A stretch of DNA of 64,000 bases, taken from Kitasatospora setae KM-6054. Lineage in GTDB: Bacteria; Actinomycetota; Actinomycetes; Streptomycetales; Streptomycetaceae. The DNA lies in NCBI RefSeq assembly GCF_000269985.1, contig NC_016109.1, forward strand, positions 5,394,001 to 5,458,000, given 5' to 3'. Below the pieces are notes generated by a model. That model was not told the origin of the DNA. It saw nothing but the letters and a program-made list of their open reading frames with translations, and made no database searches. Within the stretch, counting starts at the first letter, position 1. Each line of letters begins with the position of its first letter. The translations under genes were made by a program, and so were the position numbers. This document shows positions 50,014 through 58,790 of the stretch, piece by piece.

Positions 50014-51365
50014 ACACCCGCCGCCCCGCCCCGGCCGACCTGCTGTTCGCGCTGGCCGGGCTGCTCGGCGCCGCCGCCGCCGTGCACGCCCTGGCCGACG
50101 GCGTCGCCCAGGGCGGCGTCGCGCTGGCCTTCGCCGGACTGGTCGCGCTCGGCCAGTGCGCCGGGCCCGCGCTGCCCGGCGACCGCGAGCCCGCGCCGGT
50201 CGCCACCGCCGTCGCCCTCGCGTACGCCCTGCTCGGGCCGCTGCACGGGCTGCCCACCACGCACGGCGTGCTGCAGGTCACCGCCGTCACCGCGGTCGGC
50301 ACGGCGGCCGGGCTCGGCGCCCAGTACGCCGGGCGGCGGGCGCTCGCCGCCGCCCGCCACCGGCCCTGCGTCCCGCCGGTCGGGCTGGACGCCGCCGCCC
50401 GCCGGCTGGTCACCGTGGCGTTCGCCGCGCTGCTGTTCCAGCCGCTGTACAATGCGGGCGTCACCGACCGGCTGTCCGGGCCCGCGTACGGGGCGCTGCT
50501 GGCGGGCGTGGCCGCGCTGGCCGCGCTCGGCGACGCGGTGCTGGCCGCCGCCCAGCAGTGCGCCCGGACCGGGCTGCGGTACGCCGCCGCGCTGGACGAC
50601 CAGCTGCACGCGCTGCTCGGCATCGGCTCCGCGCAGGTCGCCACCGGGCTGCTGCTGAGCCTGCTCGCCGGGGAGGCCGGGCTGTGGGCGCTGCCGGTGT
50701 TCTGCCTGCCGCTGCTGCTCGCCCAGGCGTCGTTCCGGCGGGCCGTCGCGGTCCGGGCCACCACCGGGCAGACCATCGAGACGCTGGCCCGGGCCACCGA
50801 GATCGCCGGCTACACCACCCCCGGGCACGCCCGCCGGGTCGCCGACACGGCGTGCGCGCTGGGGCGCGAGCTCGGGCTCGGCAGCCGCGAGCTGACGCTG
50901 CTGGAGTACGCCGCGCTGATGCACGACATCGGGCAGCTGTCGCTGGTCGAACCGGTGCCGGGCGGGGCGACCGCGCTGCTGCCGGACGGCGAGCAGCAGC
51001 GGATCGCCCGGCTCGGCAGCGAGGTGATCCAGCGCACCGGGGTGCCCCGGCAGGTGTGGCAGCAGGTCGCCCGGCTCGCCGACCCGTGCCGGCTGGCCGA
51101 CGGCCGGCACGACCCGACGCTGCCGCTGGCCTCCCGGATCATCCGGGTCGCCAACGCCCACGACGACCTGCGCACCGCCGCCGCCGACCGCCCCCGGACC
51201 GGCGCCCGGGCCGGCGCCCGCGCCGTCCTCGACCCGCTGGAGCACCTGCGGCTGGACGCCGGGCACGGCTACGACCCGGTGGTGCTGGAGGCGCTGGGCC
51301 GGCTCGGCCGCCGCGGCCACCGGGCGGCCCGCGGCCCGGACCGGGGCCGCTGCCCGGCGGCCTGA
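50010..51365 (+). CDS. Membrane HD-domain protein, degenerate GYP
   Basis: A 451-residue paralogue of the preceding protein. About seven hydrophobic helices (1-250) lead to an HD domain: TTPGHARRVADTACALGRELGLGSRELTLLEYAALMHDIGQLSL. The HD pair is intact, but the GYP block is reduced to DAGHGYDPVVLEALG, without the full HHxxxxGxGYP signature, and the end is Arg-rich. It may be a catalytically altered partner or a regulator of the upstream enzyme. The GTG start overlaps the upstream stop, so the two are made together. A hairpin terminator follows. Confidence 0.78.
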   Translation: MNTRRPAPADLLFALAGLLGAAAAVHALADGVAQGGVALAFAGLVALGQCAGPALPGDREPAPVATAVALAYALLGPLHGLPTTHGVLQVTAVTAVGTAAGLGAQYAGRRALAAARHRPCVPPVGLDAAARRLVTVAFAALLFQPLYNAGVTDRLSGPAYGALLAGVAALAALGDAVLAAAQQCARTGLRYAAALDDQLHALLGIGSAQVATGLLLSLLAGEAGLWALPVFCLPLLLAQASFRRAVAVRATTGQTIETLARATEIAGYTTPGHARRVADTACALGRELGLGSRELTLLEYAALMHDIGQLSLVEPVPGGATALLPDGEQQRIARLGSEVIQRTGVPRQVWQQVARLADPCRLADGRHDPTLPLASRIIRVANAHDDLRTAAADRPRTGARAGARAVLDPLEHLRLDAGHGYDPVVLEALGRLGRRGHRAARGPDRGRCPAA

Positions 51366-51367
51366 AT

Positions 51368-51388
51368 GGCCGCGCGGGGCGCGCGGCC
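51368..51388 (+). terminator. Terminator after the HD gene pair
   Basis: GGCCGCGCG and CGCGCGGCC form a perfect 9-bp stem with a GGG loop, starting 3 bp after the stop codon. Confidence 0.65.
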
Positions 51389-51472
51389 GGGGGCGGCCGT
51401 GGTTGGATGCGGTCGTGGCGGGAAGACCCGGAGGCGGGGCGACCCGGTGACGACCGACGGCAAGGGACCAAC

Positions 51473-52456
51473 GTGAGGATCTTCCACCGCGCACGGCACC
51501 GTCCGTCGGCGACCTGGCGGCAGACCACCGACCGTGCGTTCACGCTGATCGGCGACGGCCGCTACGAGGACGCCGGGGCGCTGCTGGTGATGGCCGCCGA
51601 CCTGGAGCCGTGGCTGTCCGACTCCTGGTTCAACCTGGCCCTGCTGCACAAGTTCCGCCGCGACTGGGAGCAGGCCCGCTCGGCCGGCCTGCGCGCCGTC
51701 GCCCTGCTCGACCGCCAGCACGGCGCCCCGGACTGGTGGAACCTCGGCATCACCGCGACCGCCCTGCAGGACTGGCCGCTGGCCCGCCGCGCCTGGCAGG
51801 CGTACGGGCTGCGGCTGCCCGGCGGGCCCGGCCTGGACGGGCCGATCGAGCTCGACCTGGGCACCACCCCGGTGCGGCTCTCCCCGGACGGCGAGTCCGA
51901 GGTGGTGTGGGGGCGGCGGCTCGACCCGGCCCGGATCGAGGTGCTGTCGATCCCGCTGCCGTCCTCCGGCCGCCGCTGGGGCGAGGTGGTGCTGCACGAC
52001 GGCGCCCCGCACGGCGAGCGGGTCGCCGACGGCGTCGCCTACCCGGTCTTCGACGAGATCGAGCTGTGGGCGCCGTCCCCGGTGCCGACCTGGGTGGTGC
52101 TGCTGCAGGCCGCCACCGCCGCCGACCGGGACGCGCTGGAGAAGACCGTCGCCGACGCCGGGTACGCGGCCGAGGACTGGACGTCCTCGGTGCGGCTGCT
52201 GTGCCGCACCTGCTCGGAGTCCCGGATGGCGATCGACGACGGCCACACCGCGCACCACGACCCGCACGACGACGGCGACCCGCTGCACCCCGGCCACCTC
52301 AGCCACCTCAGCCAGGGCTCGGCCGGCGGCCCCTGGCAGGTCGAGCGGGAGTGCGGGATCGCCGCGCCGGCCGGCCTGGTCCGCTCCCTGCTGGAGCGCT
52401 GGGCCGCCGCCTCCCCGGCCACCCGCGCCTACCGGGACCTCGAAGAGGTCTGCTGA
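51473..52456 (+). CDS. Tetratricopeptide-repeat protein with His-rich loop
   Basis: A 327-residue protein of unknown function. Residues 20-110 look like TPR helices (RAFTLIGDGRYEDAGALLVMA, WFNLALLHKFRRDWEQA, WWNLGITATALQDWPLARRAW). The middle is a beta-rich domain. Near residue 245 a CRTC pair is followed by a loop with about nine histidines mixed with Asp (around 258-285), then a lone Cys, suggesting metal binding. The GTG at 51473 has AAGGGA upstream. It sits directly before the deformylase gene, which also has a His-rich segment. Confidence 0.72.
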   Translation: MRIFHRARHRPSATWRQTTDRAFTLIGDGRYEDAGALLVMAADLEPWLSDSWFNLALLHKFRRDWEQARSAGLRAVALLDRQHGAPDWWNLGITATALQDWPLARRAWQAYGLRLPGGPGLDGPIELDLGTTPVRLSPDGESEVVWGRRLDPARIEVLSIPLPSSGRRWGEVVLHDGAPHGERVADGVAYPVFDEIELWAPSPVPTWVVLLQAATAADRDALEKTVADAGYAAEDWTSSVRLLCRTCSESRMAIDDGHTAHHDPHDDGDPLHPGHLSHLSQGSAGGPWQVERECGIAAPAGLVRSLLERWAAASPATRAYRDLEEVC

Positions 52457-52541
52457 CCCGCCGGGAGGTGCCGCCCGCCCCGGCCGCGCCCCGTACCCTG
52501 GACCGGTACAGCAGGCGGACGGACGAAAGCGGAAGCGAGCG

Positions 52542-53198
52542 ATGGCCGAGCAGCACGACCACCACCACGGACACGACCACGCGCACGACCACGACCACGA
52601 CCACGGTCACGAGGACGGCGGGGTGCCGCGCGTGGTCGGCGAGGGGCCCGACCTGAGCAAGGGCACCGCGCGTCCGATCACCGTGGTCGGCAACCCGGTG
52701 CTGCACCGCGAGGTCAGGACGGTCACCGCGTTCGACGGCGAGCTGTCCGCGCTGATCGACGACATGTTCCAGTCGATGTACGCGGCCGAGGGCGTCGGCC
52801 TGGCCGCCAACCAGATCGGCGTCGACCTGAAGGTCTTCGTCTACGACTGCCCCGACGACGAGGGCGTCCGGCACGTCGGCCACGTGGTCAACCCGGTGCT
52901 GGAGGAGCTCCCGGCCGGCCGCCGGGCGCTGGACGACAGCCAGGAGGGCTGCCTGTCCGTCCCCACCGCCTACCAGGAGCTGGCCCGCCCCGACTACGCG
53001 GCCGTCACCGGCCAGGACAAGGACGGCAACCCGATCCGGGTCGAGGGCACCGGCTTCTTCGCCCGCTGCCTCCAGCACGAGACCGACCACCTGTACGGGT
53101 ACCTGTACATCGACCGGCTCTCCAAGCGCGACCGCAAGGACGCGCTGCGGCAGATGGCCGACGGCACCCCGAAGTACGCCACCGTCCCGAACGACTGA
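52542..53198 (+). CDS. def: Peptide deformylase with His-rich N-terminal extension
   Basis: A 218-residue deformylase that removes the formyl group from nascent proteins. Its three motifs are intact: GVGLAANQIG, EGCLSVP and QHETDHL (metal ligands Cys and two His). Before the catalytic domain lies an extension of about 30 residues in which 11 of residues 5-23 are His, alternating with Asp; this is not a usual part of the enzyme and could hold spare iron or zinc. The total is longer than the usual 170-190. The ATG at 52542 has GGAAG upstream, and TACCCT near 52493 could be the promoter -10 box. Confidence 0.95.
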   Translation: MAEQHDHHHGHDHAHDHDHDHGHEDGGVPRVVGEGPDLSKGTARPITVVGNPVLHREVRTVTAFDGELSALIDDMFQSMYAAEGVGLAANQIGVDLKVFVYDCPDDEGVRHVGHVVNPVLEELPAGRRALDDSQEGCLSVPTAYQELARPDYAAVTGQDKDGNPIRVEGTGFFARCLQHETDHLYGYLYIDRLSKRDRKDALRQMADGTPKYATVPND

Positions 53199-53211
53199 CG
53201 GCCGCCCGGGG

Positions 53212-54357
53212 TCAGTGCTTGCGCAGGTCGACCAGGCCGCGTTCGATGCCGCGCTTGAGGCGGGGGGCGAGCGGGCGCTCGATCAGGCGGTGGACCAGCC
53301 AGGCGCCGACCAGCATCACCGCCACCACGGAGGCGACCAGGGCGTAGGGGCCCATCGACCGGCGGAAGTGGTGGATCAGGATGAAGCCCGGGTACTCGTG
53401 GATCAGGTACAGCGGGTAGGTGAGGGCGCCGGCGGTGGTGAGCCACTTCCACTGGATCCGGTTGAACCAGCCCAGCGCGACCGCGAGCATCACCAGGTAG
53501 AAGACCGTGATCAGCGCGAAGGTCCGGTCGTAGGAGAGCGGCAGCCAGTTGATCTCGGCGACGATGGTGCGCAGGTGCCAGACGGACAGGGCCCAGGAGA
53601 CGCCGACCAGGCCCAGGTTGATCAGGGTCGGGCCGAAGCGGTGGACCAGGAACAGCGCGACGCCGGCCACGAAGTAGCTCGAGTACCGCGGGAAGAACAG
53701 GGTGTCGAGCAGCGGCACGTCGGTGTGCGCGAGGTAGACGGAGAGGATCGTCCACCCGGCGCAGAAGGCGACCACCTTGCGGTAGGTCAGGCCGCCGATG
53801 AGCAGCAGGCCGAAGAGGAAGTAGAAGCGCAGCTCGACCCAGAGCGTCCAGTAGACGCCGTCGACGTGGACGGCGCCGATCCCCTCCTGGGCCATCGTCA
53901 GGTTGGCGATGACGTTGGGGTAGGACTCCGCGGTGATCCGCGCGGCCCACGGCGGCCGGACGGCGAACAGCGCGGCGGCGGTGGCCAGCACGGCGAACCA
54001 GTAGGCGGGGAAGAGCCGGGTGATCCGGGAGGTGGCGAAGTCGCCGAGCGACCGGCCCCAGCAGGACATGCAGACCACGAAGCCGCTGATCAGGAAGAAG
54101 AACTCGACCCCGGCCCAGCCGTACATGGTCAGGGCGTGCAGCCGGGGCATGAAGTGCGCGGCCTTGTCGCCCCAGACCGCCAGCTCGCGGTCCTGTCCGG
54201 TGTAGTGGTAGAGCACCACGGCCAGTGCCGCCAGCAGCCGCAGGCCGTCCAGGACGTACAGCCGGGGGCGTCGCGGCCCCCGGGCCCCGGGCGCCCCGTC
54301 GGCCTGCGAGGGCAGCCGGGGGTGGGCCGCCGGCGTGGTGGTGCTGGTGCTGCTCAT
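53212..54357 (-). CDS. Acyltransferase 3 (OafA/NolL type) membrane protein
   Basis: A 381-residue protein with about ten transmembrane helices. The family markers are the first helix LDGLRLLAALAVVLYHYTG with the essential His, the second-helix GVEFFFLISGFVV, and WTLWVELRFYFLFGLLL. Such enzymes O-acylate extracellular sugars, antibiotics or cell-wall polymers; the acceptor is unknown. The first 35 residues are disordered and cytoplasmic. ATG 54357 has GAGGA upstream. It follows nrdB on the same strand but is cut off from it by a 20-bp hairpin, so it is a separate unit. Confidence 0.85.
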   Translation of the reverse strand: MSSTSTTTPAAHPRLPSQADGAPGARGPRRPRLYVLDGLRLLAALAVVLYHYTGQDRELAVWGDKAAHFMPRLHALTMYGWAGVEFFFLISGFVVCMSCWGRSLGDFATSRITRLFPAYWFAVLATAAALFAVRPPWAARITAESYPNVIANLTMAQEGIGAVHVDGVYWTLWVELRFYFLFGLLLIGGLTYRKVVAFCAGWTILSVYLAHTDVPLLDTLFFPRYSSYFVAGVALFLVHRFGPTLINLGLVGVSWALSVWHLRTIVAEINWLPLSYDRTFALITVFYLVMLAVALGWFNRIQWKWLTTAGALTYPLYLIHEYPGFILIHHFRRSMGPYALVASVVAVMLVGAWLVHRLIERPLAPRLKRGIERGLVDLRKH

Positions 54358-54394
54358 GGGGTCCTCGGATCGATGAGGAGTGGAGGCGTACGAC

Positions 54395-54437
54395 GCCGAA
54401 TGTCCGGCCCCGTAGGATACGGGGCCGGACATTCGGC
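54395..54437 (-). terminator. Terminator of the nrdAB operon
   Basis: A perfect 20-bp stem (54395-54414 with 54418-54437) around a GGA loop, 18 bp after the nrdB stop. It is the longest perfect stem noticed in the window. Confidence 0.85.
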
Positions 54438-54455
54438 GCAGCAGTGCGGGGCGGC

Positions 54456-55475
54456 CTAGAAGTCGTCGTCGAAGGAGACCGAGCCCTCGACGGCGATCTG
54501 GTAGGCGGAGACCCGGCGCTCGAAGAAGTTGGTCAGCTCCTGGACGTTCTGCAGCTCCATGAAGCCGAACGGGTTGGTCGAGCCGTACCGGATCGGCAGG
54601 CCGAGGCGGGCGAGGCGCTGGTCGGCGACGGCCTGCAGGTACTCGCGCATCGACTCGGTGTTCATGCCGGGCAGGCCCTCGCCGCACAGGTCGCGGGCGA
54701 ACTGGAGCTCGGCCTCGACGGCCTCCTCCAGCATCTCGGTGACCTGCCGGGCCATCTTGTCGTCGAAGAGGTCGGGCTCCTCCTCGCGGACGGTGTCGAC
54801 CACGGAGAACGCGAAGTCCATGTGCATCGACTCGTCGCGGAACACCCAGTTGGTGCCGGTGGCCAGGCCGTGCAGCAGGCCGCGGCTGCGGAACCAGTAC
54901 ACGTAGGCGAACGCGCCGTAGAAGAACAGGCCCTCGACGCAGGCCGCGAAGCAGATCAGGTTGAGCAGGAAGGCCCGGCGGTCCTCCTTGGACCGGAGCG
55001 AGTCGATGTGGTCGACCGCGTTCATGTACTTGAAGCAGAACTGGGCCTTCTGCGCGATGGAGGGGATGTTCTCCACCGCGGCGAAGGCGGCGTTGCGGTC
55101 CTCCGGGTCGGGCAGGTAGGTGTCCAGCAGCGTCAGGTAGAACTGGACGTGCACGGCCTCCTCGAACAGCTGCCGCGACAGGTAGAGCCGGGCCTCGGGG
55201 GAGTTGATGTGCTTGTAGAGGCTCAGCACCACGTTGTTGGAGACGATCGAGTCACCGGTGGCGAAGAACGCGACCAGCCGGCCGATCATGTGCCGCTCGC
55301 CCTCGGAGAGCTTGGCGAGGTCGGCGACGTCGGAGTGCAGGTCCACCTCCTCCACGGTCCAGGTGTTCTTGATCGCGTCCCGGTACCGGTCGTAGAACGA
55401 CGGGTAGCGCATCGGGCGCAGGGTCAGCTCGAAGCCCGGGTCGAGCAGCATCTTCTTGCGGTCTTCGGTGCTCAT
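54456..55475 (-). CDS. nrdB: Class Ia ribonucleotide reductase beta subunit
   Basis: A 339-residue diiron-tyrosyl radical subunit that supplies the radical to NrdA for making deoxyribonucleotides. Iron-ligand motifs are visible: RQLFEEAVHVQFY and RDESMHMDFAF (ExxH pairs), and the protein ends SVSFDDDF, the C-terminal tail that docks into the alpha subunit. ATG 55475 overlaps the nrdA stop (TAATG), so synthesis of the two subunits is coupled. In S. coelicolor a regulator gene nrdS follows nrdB; here a terminator and an acyltransferase follow instead. Confidence 0.95.
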   Translation of the reverse strand: MSTEDRKKMLLDPGFELTLRPMRYPSFYDRYRDAIKNTWTVEEVDLHSDVADLAKLSEGERHMIGRLVAFFATGDSIVSNNVVLSLYKHINSPEARLYLSRQLFEEAVHVQFYLTLLDTYLPDPEDRNAAFAAVENIPSIAQKAQFCFKYMNAVDHIDSLRSKEDRRAFLLNLICFAACVEGLFFYGAFAYVYWFRSRGLLHGLATGTNWVFRDESMHMDFAFSVVDTVREEEPDLFDDKMARQVTEMLEEAVEAELQFARDLCGEGLPGMNTESMREYLQAVADQRLARLGLPIRYGSTNPFGFMELQNVQELTNFFERRVSAYQIAVEGSVSFDDDF

Positions 55476-57889
55476 TACTGGCAGGCCTCGCAGGACTCGG
55501 GGTTCTCCAGCGAGCAGGCGATGGCGTCCTGCTCGGCCTGGGAGAGGGTGGGGGTCTGCACCGGGACGGGGGCGGCGGTGCGGGCGGCGCCGGGCGCGGC
55601 CTGGGCGATCCGGGTCGCCGGGCGGGAGCGCAGGTAGTAGGTGGTCTTCAGACCGACCTTCCAGGCGTACGAGTACATCGAGGAGAGCTTGCCGATGGTC
55701 GGCGCCGCCATGAACAGGTTCAGCGACTGGCTCTGGTCGATGTAGGGCTGGCGCGCGGCGGCCAGGTCGATCAGCGCCCGCTGCGGCAGCTCCCACGCCG
55801 TGCGGTACAGCGAACGGACCTCCTGCGGCAGCCAGTTGAACTCCTGGATGGAGCCGTTGGCGTCGCGCAGCGCGTCCCGGGTCTGCTGGTCCCAGACGCC
55901 GAGCTCCTTGAGCTCGCGCACCAGGTACGGGTTGACCTGGAGGAACTCGCCGGAGAGGGTCTCGCGCTTGAACAGGTTGGAGACCTGCGGCTCGATGCAC
56001 TCGTACACGCCGGCGATGGACGCGATGGTCGCGGTCGGGGCGATCGCCAGCAGCAGCGAGTTGCGCAGGCCGACCTCGGCGATCCGGGCGCGCAGCGCGT
56101 CCCAGCGCTCGGTCCACTGCGGGTTCGCCGCGCCGAAGTGGTCGACGTGCAGCTGGCCGCGGGCCGCCCGGGTCTCGCCGTACGCCTCGTGCCGGCCGAA
56201 CCGCTCGGCCAGGTCGGCGGAGCGCTCGTACGCGGTGAGCATGATCCGCTCGGCGATCAGGGTGGAGAGGGCGACCGCCTCGGCGGAGTCGAAGTCGATC
56301 CGCAGCTGGAAGAAGACGTCCTGCAGGCCCATCACGCCCAGGCCGACCGGGCGCCAGCGGGAGTTGGACGTCCCGGCCTCGGTGGTCGGGTAGAAGTTGA
56401 TGTCGATCACGCGGTCGAGGAAGGTCACCGCGGTGCGGACGGTGGCGTCCAGGCGGTCCCAGTCCATCGCGTTCAGCAGGTCGGCGGCGGTGGCGCCGGG
56501 GGCGACGTGCGCGCCCAGGTTGACCGAGCCGAGGTTGCAGACCGCGGTCTCGGAGTCGTCGGTGACCTCCAGGATCTCGGTGCACAGGTTCGAGGAGTGC
56601 ACCGTGCGGCCCGGCAGCGCGGTCTGGTTGGCGGCCCGGTTGGAGGCGTCCTTGAAGGTCATCCAGCCGTTGCCGGTCTGCGCCAGGGTGCGCATCATCC
56701 GGGCGTACAGGGTCTGCGCGGGGATGGTGCGCACGGCCTTGCCCGCCAGCTCGGCCTTCACGTACGCCTCGTCGAAGTCGGCGCCCCACAGGTCGACCAG
56801 CTCCGGCACGTCCGCCGGGGAGAACAGCGACCAGTCGGCGTTGGCGTTCACCCGGCGCATGAACTCGTCCGGGATCCAGTGCGCCAGGTTCAGGTTGTGG
56901 GTGCGCCGGGCCTCCTCGCCGGTGTTGTCGCGGAGCTCCAGGAACTCCTCGATGTCGGCGTGCCAGGTCTCCAGGTACACGCAGGCCGCGCCCTTGCGCC
57001 GACCGCCCTGGTTGACCGCCGCCACGGAGGAGTCCAGGGTGCGCAGGAACGGGACGATGCCGTTCGACTGGCCGTTGGTGCCGCGGATCAGCGAGCCGCG
57101 CGAGCGGATCCGCGAGTAGGACAGGCCGATGCCGCCGGCGTGCTTGGACAGCCGGGCGATCTGCGCGTACCGGTTGTAGATCGAGTCCAGGTTGTCCAGC
57201 GGCGAGTCCAGCAGGTAGCAGGAGGACATCTGCGGGTGCCGGGTGCCGGAGTTGAACAGCGTCGGCGAGCTGGTCAGGTACTCCAGCCGGCTCATCAGGG
57301 TGTACAGCTCGGCGACCTCGCGCACCGACTCCTCGGAGGTGCCGACCGCCAGGCCCGCCGCCACCCGGAGCAGGAAGTGCTGCGGGGTCTCGACCACCTT
57401 GCGGGTGATCGGGTGGCGCAGCAGGTAGCGGGACTGCACGGTGCGCAGGCCGAAGTACTCGAAGCGGTCGTCGCCCGCCTCGTCCACCAGCGAGTCGAAC
57501 AGGTCGGCGTGCGCGGCCACGAAGGCGGCGGTCGCGTCGCCGATCAGGCCCTCGGCGTGGCCCACGGCCACCGAGGAGGAGAACGAGGTGACCTGCTGGG
57601 TGGCGGCCTCGTCGCGGATCTCCAGCGCCAGCAGGCGGGCGGCCAGCTTCGAGTACTGCGGGTCCTCGGCGATCATCGACGCGGCGGCCTCGACGGCCAG
57701 CCCGCGGAGCTCGGCGAAGTCCGAACCGGCGTGCCGGCCGCGCAGGGCGGCGGCGGCGACGTGGCCGGGGTCCACCTGGGGGAGGTCGGTGCTGCGGTCG
57801 GTGAGCAGCCGGAGCAACGCCGCACCGGGGTCGGTGAAGGCGTCGGCGGATCCCTGGGACGGCAGGGTGACTGAGGCGGCGACGGTCAA
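55475..57889 (-). CDS. nrdA: Class Ia ribonucleotide reductase alpha subunit
   Basis: An 804-residue catalytic subunit reducing ribonucleoside diphosphates. Catalytic blocks are MSSCYLLDSPLDNLDSIYN, NGQSNGIVPFLRTLDSS, NLCTEILEV, CNLGSVNLG and RPVGLGVMGLQD. The C-terminal shuttle cysteines are at ACSLENPESCEACQ. An Ala-rich N-terminus precedes the barrel, with no obvious full ATP cone. The start is TTG 57889 with AGGAGAG upstream; the open frame continues to 58216 only because it runs through the leader, which is a riboswitch. Expression is inferred to be repressed by adenosylcobalamin and by NrdR. Confidence 0.93.
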   Translation of the reverse strand: MTVAASVTLPSQGSADAFTDPGAALLRLLTDRSTDLPQVDPGHVAAAALRGRHAGSDFAELRGLAVEAAASMIAEDPQYSKLAARLLALEIRDEAATQQVTSFSSSVAVGHAEGLIGDATAAFVAAHADLFDSLVDEAGDDRFEYFGLRTVQSRYLLRHPITRKVVETPQHFLLRVAAGLAVGTSEESVREVAELYTLMSRLEYLTSSPTLFNSGTRHPQMSSCYLLDSPLDNLDSIYNRYAQIARLSKHAGGIGLSYSRIRSRGSLIRGTNGQSNGIVPFLRTLDSSVAAVNQGGRRKGAACVYLETWHADIEEFLELRDNTGEEARRTHNLNLAHWIPDEFMRRVNANADWSLFSPADVPELVDLWGADFDEAYVKAELAGKAVRTIPAQTLYARMMRTLAQTGNGWMTFKDASNRAANQTALPGRTVHSSNLCTEILEVTDDSETAVCNLGSVNLGAHVAPGATAADLLNAMDWDRLDATVRTAVTFLDRVIDINFYPTTEAGTSNSRWRPVGLGVMGLQDVFFQLRIDFDSAEAVALSTLIAERIMLTAYERSADLAERFGRHEAYGETRAARGQLHVDHFGAANPQWTERWDALRARIAEVGLRNSLLLAIAPTATIASIAGVYECIEPQVSNLFKRETLSGEFLQVNPYLVRELKELGVWDQQTRDALRDANGSIQEFNWLPQEVRSLYRTAWELPQRALIDLAAARQPYIDQSQSLNLFMAAPTIGKLSSMYSYAWKVGLKTTYYLRSRPATRIAQAAPGAARTAAPVPVQTPTLSQAEQDAIACSLENPESCEACQ

Positions 57890-58074
57890 GGCGCACTCTC
57901 TCCTGTGGCGGCGGCGGACGTGGCTCGGGGTGTCCGGGACCGCACGCGGCCAGGGGAAGGCGGCACGGGGGAACGAGAACGCGTTCCGGCGCGCGAAGAC
58001 CCACCCCCGGTCCGCCCGCGAGACCGGACGGCAAAGCTGTGCTGCACAAGGCGTCTGCGGGGATGCCGTGTCGC

Positions 58075-58185
58075 ACACCGTCGGCAGGTCCTCGGACTGC
58101 GCGGGCGTCGCTACAGCCCGCTCACCGTTGCGGGGCAGCCCCGGACTTTCACCGGGTTCCCCTGCGTCGACAGCGAGAGTGAGCA
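58075..58185 (-). promoter_or_regulatory. Cobalamin riboswitch of nrdAB
   Basis: Read on the minus strand, the leader contains the cobalamin-aptamer consensus in order: GGGGAACCCGGTGAAAGTCC, GGGGCTGCCCCGCAACGGTG (B12 box region) and AGTCCGAGGACCTGCC, with GCAGG/CCTGC closing the core. It starts about 10 nt after the predicted promoter and ends about 185 nt before nrdA. A B12 riboswitch on nrdABS is established in S. coelicolor: B12 lets the cell use the class II enzyme and turns class Ia off. Confidence 0.93.
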
Positions 58186-58228
58186 TACATGTTGTGGTGG
58201 CTGGATCTGGAAGCACCAGATGTAGTAG
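58182..58228 (-). promoter_or_regulatory. Tandem NrdR boxes at the nrdAB promoter
   Basis: On the minus strand CTACTACATCTGGTGC (58228-58213) and CCACAACATGTATGCT (58197-58182) are two 16-bp sites exactly 31 bp apart, the helical spacing of paired NrdR boxes. The second overlaps TATGCT (58187-58182), the likely -10 box. NrdR is not coded in this window. Confidence 0.7.
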
Positions 58229-58295
58229 CGCGTGTCGCGGCGGTGGCGCCGCGCGTAGACAACGAAAACGGCGCCGGAGCCGCCTCGGAACCGCC

Positions 58296-58790
58296 TCAGA
58301 ACCGCATCGTGTAGACCATCAGGTCGGTGCCGGGCACCGGCGACCAGTCCCGCTCGGGCGTCCGGACGAAGCCCAGGGCCTCGTAGATCCGGTGCGCGGC
58401 GGTCATCGCCGGACGGGTGGAGAACGCCATCCCGCCCAGCCCGAGTTCCCGGCTGCGGGCGATCGACGCCTCCACCAGGGCCCGGCCGACGCCCCGGCCG
58501 CGGGCCGCCGGCCCGACCGCGAGCATCCGTATCTCGCCCTCGCCGGGCCCGGCGGTGTCCGCCCACGGGGTGCCGCCGGGCGCGAAGGTCACGCAGCCGA
58601 GCACGGCTCCGGAACCGTCGACGGCGACCAGGAGCTCGGCCTCCCGGTCGCGCCGGGCGGCGTCGCGGAGGAGCTCGACGTACGGCGAGTCGGGACGGGT
58701 GTGGCCGTCGCCGACGAAGGCCGCGACGCTGACCTCCCCGGCACCGGCGAGGTCGTGGACGAGGGCGCGGCGGACGATCGGAGGCTGCAT
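58296..58790 (-). CDS. GNAT family N-acetyltransferase
   Basis: A 164-residue GNAT-fold protein. The acetyl-CoA motif A is IRMLAVGPAARGRGVGRALVEASI (RGRGVG P-loop), followed by AHRIYEALGFVRTPERDW (motif B). The substrate is unknown. ATG 58790 has no ribosome site. On the same strand an overlapping frame (58589-58972) runs through its first 200 bases. It is not part of the nrdAB unit, whose promoter lies downstream of this gene on the same strand. Confidence 0.85.
   Translation of the reverse strand: MQPPIVRRALVHDLAGAGEVSVAAFVGDGHTRPDSPYVELLRDAARRDREAELLVAVDGSGAVLGCVTFAPGGTPWADTAGPGEGEIRMLAVGPAARGRGVGRALVEASIARSRELGLGGMAFSTRPAMTAAHRIYEALGFVRTPERDWSPVPGTDLMVYTMRF

Noticed and set aside
55475..58216. 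Longer nrdA reading frame starting at 58216
   Set aside because: The extra 109 codons translate the cobalamin riboswitch and promoter region; TTG 57889 with AGGAGAG matches the family N-terminus.
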